Below, piece after piece: positions 6,066-11,232 of a stretch of DNA of 13,922 nt. The stretch is from Thermoflexibacter sp. GTDB lineage: Bacteria; Bacteroidota; Bacteroidia; Cytophagales; Thermoflexibacteraceae. The notes under the pieces were generated by a model. It did no database searches and was not told the DNA's origin. It worked only from the letters and a program-made list of their open reading frames with translations. The position numbers and the translations under genes are program-made. How positions within the stretch are numbered: position 1 is the stretch's first letter; each line of letters begins with the position of its first letter. The stretch is from the NCBI GenBank assembly GCA_025455345.1, contig JALOMS010000039.1:1-13922 (forward strand), written 5' to 3'.

Positions 6066-8336
6066 ATGTCAAAAATCAAAAAAATAAAAGTCATCAATGG
6101 TGTCTATTGGGTAGAAATCAAAGAAGCAGAGCTTTATATCTTATGCGGCTGTCCTGCCGATACGGTAAAGCATTTGAAAAAGAGGGGACTCATAGAAGAA
6201 ATTGAAAAAGAAGGAGTTGTTTGTGAAACAGGACCTAATGCGATTCTATTATCTGATGTACTTATGCAGAATAGTAGTTTTTCTAACTTGACCGAGTTTC
6301 CTGTATTACAAATGCTCTATTTACAAGGTATGATTATACCTAATCACCCTAATAATACTGGCATAAAGCCCATGTTAGTAGGTACGGAGGAACAGGTCAA
6401 GGCTCAGATGGAGTATATTTATCGCGGGAATTACGGTTTGGTAAGCAAAGAAGAGATGATGGATGCGGGAGCGACTTGGGAGGAAGCAGAGGAGATGATG
6501 AAAGTAAAATTACGCTTTGCTTTTGGCAAAATTACGCCTTCTCACGAGCTATTGGACAATCGAATCGTAAAAAACGAAGCTGTAGAAATTCGTAATCAAG
6601 TCTTTATCAAACGCATCGCTTTTAATATTTATGAAATTATATACGAAGATGAAAAGGTACAAATAGACCTCAACCTTAGTGCAGGTGAGCTATATGACCC
6701 ACCTTATCAGCTTGGTTATCACTTTATCAATCGCGAATATTTTGCAGTAATTCACTCTGGAGAGGGGGACGGTTGGGACTTACATAGACCTTGTATGGCA
6801 AGTGTGATTGTATTTCAAGGCAAAATCTATTTGATAGATGCAGGTCCTAATATTTTAGCAAGTTTGAATTATCTGGGTATCAGTGTGAATGAAATAGAAG
6901 GTATATTTCACACCCACGCCCACGATGACCACTTTGCAGGGCTAACTACTTTAATTAGAACAGATAGAAGGTTCAAATACTACGCAACGCCCTTGGTACG
7001 TATGGCAGTAACCAAAAAACTTTGTGCATTGATGTCTATGCAGGAGGAAAGTTTTAGTAGTTTTTTTGATATCCATGACTTGCCTTTTGATGAGTGGACT
7101 GACGTAGATGGCTTAGAAGTAAAACCTGTGTATTCTCCTCACCCTGTAGAAACCAATATTTTCTTTTTTAGAGCCAATTGGATAGATGGCTACAAGGTGT
7201 ATGCTCACTTAGCAGATGTAACTTCGGACGAGGCATTGAAAAAAATGATTACAGACAATGCCAAAGAAAACGGCATCAGTGAGGAACGATTTGAACAAAT
7301 CAAGGCAAAATATATGTATCCCGCGCATCTAAAGAAAATAGACGTAGGGGGGGGAATGATACATGGTCATGCAGAAGATTTTAGAGAGGACAAATCGCAT
7401 AAAATTGTCTTAGCGCATACCTCTAAGCCTTTGACACTCAAGCAAAGAGAGATAGGCTCGTCTTCTGCTTTTGGTATGGTAGATGTGCTTATCCCTACCA
7501 ATCACGACTATTTAATTACCTTTGCTCACAATCATTTGAAAAATTATTTTCCTAATGCGTCCGAACATGAATTGAACTATTTGCTCAATCACCCAATAGT
7601 CAGCTATAATGCAGGTTCGCTTTTGCTCAAAAAAGGACAAGAGGCTAATTATGTCTATTTGCTGATTACAGGTTCGGTAGAGTTTCTACATGCCAAAACA
7701 GGCAAACATGATACCCTACCAGCAGGCTCATTTATAGGCTTTTATGCAGGATATTTAGGACTTCATTCGCCTGAAACTTATTGGGCTTCTTGTAATATCC
7801 AAGTCTTACAAATCCCAAGTACGTCGTATAGAGAGTTCGTATCAAGAAATAATCTATACAGCGAGCTAAAGCGAATGGAAGAAAATATATTGTTTTTACA
7901 AAGTACATGGCTATTTGGAGATGTGGTATCTTTTCCGAGTTTGGCATTGGTAGCCAAGCAGATGCAGAAAATTAGGCTATCACATAACTACCAAATTCCT
8001 ATCTTCCAAAGTGAGAAATACCTAAACAATCCTTTCTCTGCCAATGTAAATACTGATGACGATATGCTTCATCTTATTGCTGAAGGAATCATATCTATCA
8101 AACACATAGACAGAGATATAGATACTTTGGAAAAATCAGATTTCTTAGGGGGAGATAAGACAATTTTAGGCAATCATCGCAAATTTGATTTGAAAAACGT
8201 CAAGGCGGTATTACCCAAAGATACTACCTTATTTGCCATTCCAGCCATCGCTGTAACAGGAATTCCTATTGTACATTGGAAACTCTTAGAAACTTATAAT
8301 AAACGAGTAAGGGCTATTTATAATGAAGTGCAATAA
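6066..8336 (+). CDS. MBL-fold hydrolase fused to cyclic-nucleotide-binding-like domains
   Basis: A 756-residue cytoplasmic protein with no signal or membrane segment. Residues 1-215 form a separate N-terminal region with motifs such as LCGCPADTVKHL and ETGPNAILLSDV; I believe it is conserved in this family but cannot name a function. Residues about 220-480 are a metallo-beta-lactamase domain with the metal motif HAHDDH (284-289), and candidate further ligands His359 (SPHP), Asp384 (HLADVTS) and His433/His435 or His451. Residues about 490-605 look like a cyclic-nucleotide-binding domain (IVSYNAGSLLLKKGQ, YLLITGSVEF), but the phosphate-binding cassette GSFIGFYAGYLG lacks the usual Glu and Arg. 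Residues about 625-750 may be a second, degenerate cNBD (LIAEGIISI, SDFLGG). It could be a nucleotide-gated hydrolase or a redox/gas sensor; the substrate is unknown. An in-frame run of eight G interrupts the gene at 7347. Confidence 0.9.
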   Translation: MSKIKKIKVINGVYWVEIKEAELYILCGCPADTVKHLKKRGLIEEIEKEGVVCETGPNAILLSDVLMQNSSFSNLTEFPVLQMLYLQGMIIPNHPNNTGIKPMLVGTEEQVKAQMEYIYRGNYGLVSKEEMMDAGATWEEAEEMMKVKLRFAFGKITPSHELLDNRIVKNEAVEIRNQVFIKRIAFNIYEIIYEDEKVQIDLNLSAGELYDPPYQLGYHFINREYFAVIHSGEGDGWDLHRPCMASVIVFQGKIYLIDAGPNILASLNYLGISVNEIEGIFHTHAHDDHFAGLTTLIRTDRRFKYYATPLVRMAVTKKLCALMSMQEESFSSFFDIHDLPFDEWTDVDGLEVKPVYSPHPVETNIFFFRANWIDGYKVYAHLADVTSDEALKKMITDNAKENGISEERFEQIKAKYMYPAHLKKIDVGGGMIHGHAEDFREDKSHKIVLAHTSKPLTLKQREIGSSSAFGMVDVLIPTNHDYLITFAHNHLKNYFPNASEHELNYLLNHPIVSYNAGSLLLKKGQEANYVYLLITGSVEFLHAKTGKHDTLPAGSFIGFYAGYLGLHSPETYWASCNIQVLQIPSTSYREFVSRNNLYSELKRMEENILFLQSTWLFGDVVSFPSLALVAKQMQKIRLSHNYQIPIFQSEKYLNNPFSANVNTDDDMLHLIAEGIISIKHIDRDIDTLEKSDFLGGDKTILGNHRKFDLKNVKAVLPKDTTLFAIPAIAVTGIPIVHWKLLETYNKRVRAIYNEVQ
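7347..7354 (+). repeat. In-frame G8 homopolymer inside the MBL/cNBD gene
   Basis: Eight consecutive G encode residues 428-430 (Gly-Gly-Gly, the last Gly codon being GGA) near the end of the MBL domain. The surrounding DNA is AT-rich, so a G run this long stands out. Removing one G gives TGA two codons after the run; adding one gives TAG nine codons after it. Either change would remove the C-terminal 320-odd residues. Confidence 0.85.
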
Positions 8337-8366
8337 ATAAAAAGCTACTATCTGTGAGCAATTATT

Positions 8367-8374
8367 TATTTTTG
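8367..8374 (+). promoter_or_regulatory. Possible -7 box upstream of phoH
   Basis: TATTTTTG matches TAnnTTTG in the 138-base gap before phoH, but no TTG is found at the right distance upstream. The leader would be about 95 bases. A tandem GTTTTGC repeat (8401-8414) lies downstream in the leader. Confidence 0.2.
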
Positions 8375-8474
8375 CTACATAAAGAAACTTTTATCGTATT
8401 GTTTTGCGTTTTGCAAGTGTTAAATAAATCAAATTCATAATTTTACATCACTTCACACACAACTTAAAAAGCAT

Positions 8475-9464
8475 TTGGTAGAAAAAGTTATTAATCTGGA
8501 AGACATCTCATTAGTAGATTTTCTGGGCGTAGAAAATGCCAATATCAAGGAAATAGCACAAGCATTCCCCAATACCAAAATTATCGCACGAGGAGGAGAA
8601 ATACGTATCAAAGGGAGTAGCACAGAAATCGTTAGGATTAATGAAATCATTAACTCCTTATTGGAACATTATAATAAATATAGCAAAGTTACTCTTGATA
8701 ATGTACAAGTATATCTCAATGCTAATCCAGACCAGATTCCTCTGCATGACCTTGCAGATGATATTATCTTGTATGGAGCAAAAGGTGCAGCAATCAAACC
8801 GCGCGGACATAATCAACTCAAATTAGTTCAGGCTATTTATAACAATGATTTAGTTTTTGCTTTGGGACCTGCGGGTACTGGAAAAACTTATATTGCAGTA
8901 GCTATGGCAGTAAGGGCATTAAAGAATAAAATGGTAAAAAAACTCATTATCACTCGTCCCGCAGTAGAAGCAGGCGAAAATTTGGGGTTTCTCCCAGGTG
9001 ATTTGAAAGAGAAAATAGACCCTTATTTGCGACCAATTTATGATGCTTTAGAAGACATGATTCCTGCGGAAAAGCTAAAGTTTTATCAGGAAAAAAATGT
9101 CATAGAAATCGCTCCTCTTGCTTATATGAGAGGACGCACTCTTTCTAATGCCTTTGTACTCTTGGACGAAGCCCAAAATACTACCCAAATGCAGATGAAA
9201 ATGGTATTGACCCGCTTAGGAGAACACTCCAAGATGGTAATTACTGGCGACGAGTCCCAAATAGACCTACCAAGAAATCAAAAATCTGGTCTAATACACG
9301 CCGCTGATATTCTGAAAGATACAGAAGGTATTGGTTTTGTAAGAATGGAAAGCAAAGATGTGATTCGCCACCAATTAGTCAAGAAAATAGTCATGGCTTA
9401 TGACAAGTTTGAATCAGAACATCCTCTGCATCACACAAGTAAGCAATATCCCAAAAATGATTAA
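8475..9464 (+). CDS. phoH: PhoH-like ATPase (YbeZ type)
   Basis: A 329-residue P-loop ATPase. The start is TTG at 8475: the frame is open upstream only to a TAA at 8421-8423 and has no ATG or GTG there, and translation from this TTG gives VEKVINLEDISLVDFLG, the beginning I expect for Bacteroidota PhoH. Residues 1-90 form an N-terminal KH-like region (IIARGGEIRIKG). The ATPase core has Walker A GPAGTGKT (131-138), the family motif TRPAVEAGENLGFLPGDL (160-177), Walker B VLLDEAQN (228-235), and ITGDESQIDLP (256-265). All expected residues are present and the length is normal. Family members act in RNA metabolism and, with YbeY, in ribosome quality control; no ybeY is next to it here. A hairpin terminator follows the stop, so it probably forms a single-gene transcript or the end of one with the MBL gene. 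Confidence 0.95.
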   Translation: MVEKVINLEDISLVDFLGVENANIKEIAQAFPNTKIIARGGEIRIKGSSTEIVRINEIINSLLEHYNKYSKVTLDNVQVYLNANPDQIPLHDLADDIILYGAKGAAIKPRGHNQLKLVQAIYNNDLVFALGPAGTGKTYIAVAMAVRALKNKMVKKLIITRPAVEAGENLGFLPGDLKEKIDPYLRPIYDALEDMIPAEKLKFYQEKNVIEIAPLAYMRGRTLSNAFVLLDEAQNTTQMQMKMVLTRLGEHSKMVITGDESQIDLPRNQKSGLIHAADILKDTEGIGFVRMESKDVIRHQLVKKIVMAYDKFESEHPLHHTSKQYPKND

Positions 9465-9498
9465 ATAATAGGAGAAGTTTTTTCTTCTCTGAGCTAAT

Positions 9499-9549
9499 AC
9501 TTCACCTTTGGAAGTCTTCATAGATTTGGCAAAGGTGAAGTTATTTTTT
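9499..9549 (+). terminator. Rho-independent terminator after phoH
   Basis: A perfect 12-base-pair stem (ACTTCACCTTTG at 9499-9510 with its complement at 9530-9541) closes a 19-base loop and is followed by TATTTTTT (9542-9549). The loop is longer than usual. A smaller hairpin, GAGAAG-T6-CTTCTC (9472-9489), sits just after the stop codon but has no T run after it. Confidence 0.75.
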
Positions 9550-9642
9550 ATGTTTTTTTTGCAAAACCTACTTTAGTATTTTCACGTATAACATATACAT
9601 CTTCTTTCAATCTACTTACAAACAAGTTTTTACGGGATTAAA

Positions 9643-9650
9643 TAACTTTG
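9643..9650 (+). promoter_or_regulatory. -7 promoter box for the small gene
   Basis: TAACTTTG matches TAnnTTTG exactly. There is no clear TTG at -33 (the nearest T-run is TTTT at 9627-9630). The expected start of transcription is about 9655, only 4 bases before the ATG at 9659 and 16 before the ATG at 9671. Confidence 0.4.
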
Positions 9651-9670
9651 TCAAGCTTATGAATGTAACT

Positions 9671-9874
9671 ATGCTCGATTATAGCAAACTGATTTTGGAG
9701 AAAGTCAGCTTTGATGCGGGACTTTTTGAAAACGAACTTCAAAAGTCTAAGCGAAACTTAGTTGGTAATGAAATTGATGACTTACGCAAATGGTGTCATG
9801 ACAAATTTGGAGATAGATACCAAGCAACTATAATGAAACATCTTGGTGTAAGGGCGACAAAAAGTAACAGATAA
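9671..9874 (+). CDS. Small conserved-looking protein of unknown function
   Basis: A 67-residue protein starting MLDYSKLILEKVSFD. An in-frame ATG at 9659 would add MNVT; I prefer 9671 because similar small Bacteroidota proteins, as I remember them, begin at MLDY and because 9659 would leave almost no leader after the promoter. The sequence is mixed helical and charged, with FDAGLFENELQKS and DLRKWCHDKFGDRY typical of a small soluble globular protein. There is no signal peptide, membrane segment or recognisable DNA-binding motif. It stands alone between two hairpins (9499-9549 and 9880-9913) with its own -7 box, which supports a real short transcription unit. No function can be given. Confidence 0.75.
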   Translation: MLDYSKLILEKVSFDAGLFENELQKSKRNLVGNEIDDLRKWCHDKFGDRYQATIMKHLGVRATKSNR

Positions 9875-9879
9875 TTTTG

Positions 9880-9929
9880 CAAAGACCTTTGTGAGTTTTC
9901 ACAGAGGTCTTTGAATTTTATGGCTTTTT
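9880..9929 (+). terminator. Terminator-like hairpin after the small gene
   Basis: A 15-base-pair stem, CAAAGACCTTTGTGA (9880-9894) with TCACAGAGGTCTTTG (9899-9913), has one G-U pair and a four-base GTTT loop. It starts five bases after the stop codon. The following T content is interrupted (AATTTTATGGCTTTTT), so termination may be less complete than at 5721. Confidence 0.7.
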
Positions 9930-9990
9930 ATTATAAATCTAAGAAAAATAATTAACTTTATACCTAATAATATCTCCTTAAGAATCAACA

Positions 9991-11232
9991 ATGAAGATTT
10001 TACACACTGCGGATTGGCATTTAGGACACTATCTAAGAGGACAAGAAAATAACCGATTTGATGAGCATGAATACTTTTTAAGATGGTTATTGGACATGAT
10101 AGAGTCCCACAGTATTGATTTATTGATTTTGGCTGGGGATATATTTGATTCTACGAATCCTCCTCATTGGGCAGAAGAACAATATTATAGATTTTTGGCT
10201 GAAGTACGGCAGACGCACTGCAAAAATGTGCTGATAATAGGCGGAAATCATGACTCTCCTAACAATCTCAATGCACCCAAGCAAATTTTGAATTTTTTAG
10301 ATATTCATGTCATTGGTAAGGCAAGTGAAGTCCCTGAAGACGAAATAATCATTATTAACAATAAAAAATCTTCTATCCAATTAGTGGTTGGTGCTGTACC
10401 TTTCTTACGAGATAGTGATATTCGCAGGTCTGTGAATGCAGAAAATATTATGGAAACGGAAAGGAGAATCAAAGCAGGCATACTGCAACACTATGCCCAA
10501 ATAGCCCATTTAGTAAAAAAATATAAAGAGGAAGGTATTCCTGTAATTGCGACGGGGCATCTCTATGCCGCCAAAAGCCATACTTCTGACAGTGAGAAAG
10601 AAATACATATAGGCAATCAAGGTCAAATCGACGCAGAAAGATTGCCCACTATTTTTGATTATATAGCACTGGGACATATTCATCGCCCCCAAAAAGTAGC
10701 AGGACTCAATCATATCAGGTATTCGGGGTCTCCTATTCCCCTTAGTTTTAGTGAATATACAGACCATAAGCAAGTGATTATCATAGAAGTAGATGAAAAA
10801 GGATTGACAGATTTGCAAGAAATTCCTATACCTCTGATGCGTCCTCTACTAAGTTTTAAAGGCACAGTAGAAGATGTAAGTAAGCAAGTCTTGGACTATA
10901 AAAAAATGACAACCCTCTCCCCTTGGGCTGAGGTCAAAATTAATACTAAAGAATACGAATACAATATTCATGAACGCATCCAAGCATTGGGAAAGCAAGT
11001 AGGTTTAGATATACTCAAAGTGAGTATCGAACATGATAAAGCAGGCGCGCAAAATGATACTATACCTACAAACCTACAATCACTTCATGAATTGACCCCT
11101 TTACAGGTATTCAAACAGAAATGTGAAAATGAGCAAGTAAATTTGGAAGAAGATAAATATAAGGAAGTTCTCGAAGCATTCCAATCTCTCTTAGAAGAAG
11201 TAGATGAGGACAATATCACGGCTCTGTCTTAG
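9991..11232 (+). CDS. sbcD: Exonuclease subunit SbcD (Mre11-type)
   Basis: A 413-residue calcineurin-like phosphoesterase of the SbcD/Mre11 family, at normal length. The metal-binding motifs are in order and intact: DWH (Asp8, His10), GDIFD (Asp50), GGNHD (Asn86, His87), TGH (His190) and GHIH (His229, His231). The C-terminal capping domain follows (about 280-345), with an acidic tail (LEEVDEDN). In the SbcCD complex it cuts DNA hairpins and processes double-strand break ends, driven by the SbcC ATPase. sbcC usually follows directly; here the next gene is convergent and unrelated, so SbcC must be elsewhere or absent. A near-match -7 box, TAACTTTA (9953-9960), suggests a leader of about 25 bases. 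The stop codon overlaps that of the convergent phosphatase gene. Confidence 0.95.
   Translation: MKILHTADWHLGHYLRGQENNRFDEHEYFLRWLLDMIESHSIDLLILAGDIFDSTNPPHWAEEQYYRFLAEVRQTHCKNVLIIGGNHDSPNNLNAPKQILNFLDIHVIGKASEVPEDEIIIINNKKSSIQLVVGAVPFLRDSDIRRSVNAENIMETERRIKAGILQHYAQIAHLVKKYKEEGIPVIATGHLYAAKSHTSDSEKEIHIGNQGQIDAERLPTIFDYIALGHIHRPQKVAGLNHIRYSGSPIPLSFSEYTDHKQVIIIEVDEKGLTDLQEIPIPLMRPLLSFKGTVEDVSKQVLDYKKMTTLSPWAEVKINTKEYEYNIHERIQALGKQVGLDILKVSIEHDKAGAQNDTIPTNLQSLHELTPLQVFKQKCENEQVNLEEDKYKEVLEAFQSLLEEVDEDNITALS

Noticed and set aside
9472..9489. Hairpin GAGAAG-T6-CTTCTC directly after the phoH stop as a terminator
   Set aside because: The stem is only six base pairs and is followed by TGAGC instead of a T run; the hairpin at 9499 is the better terminator.
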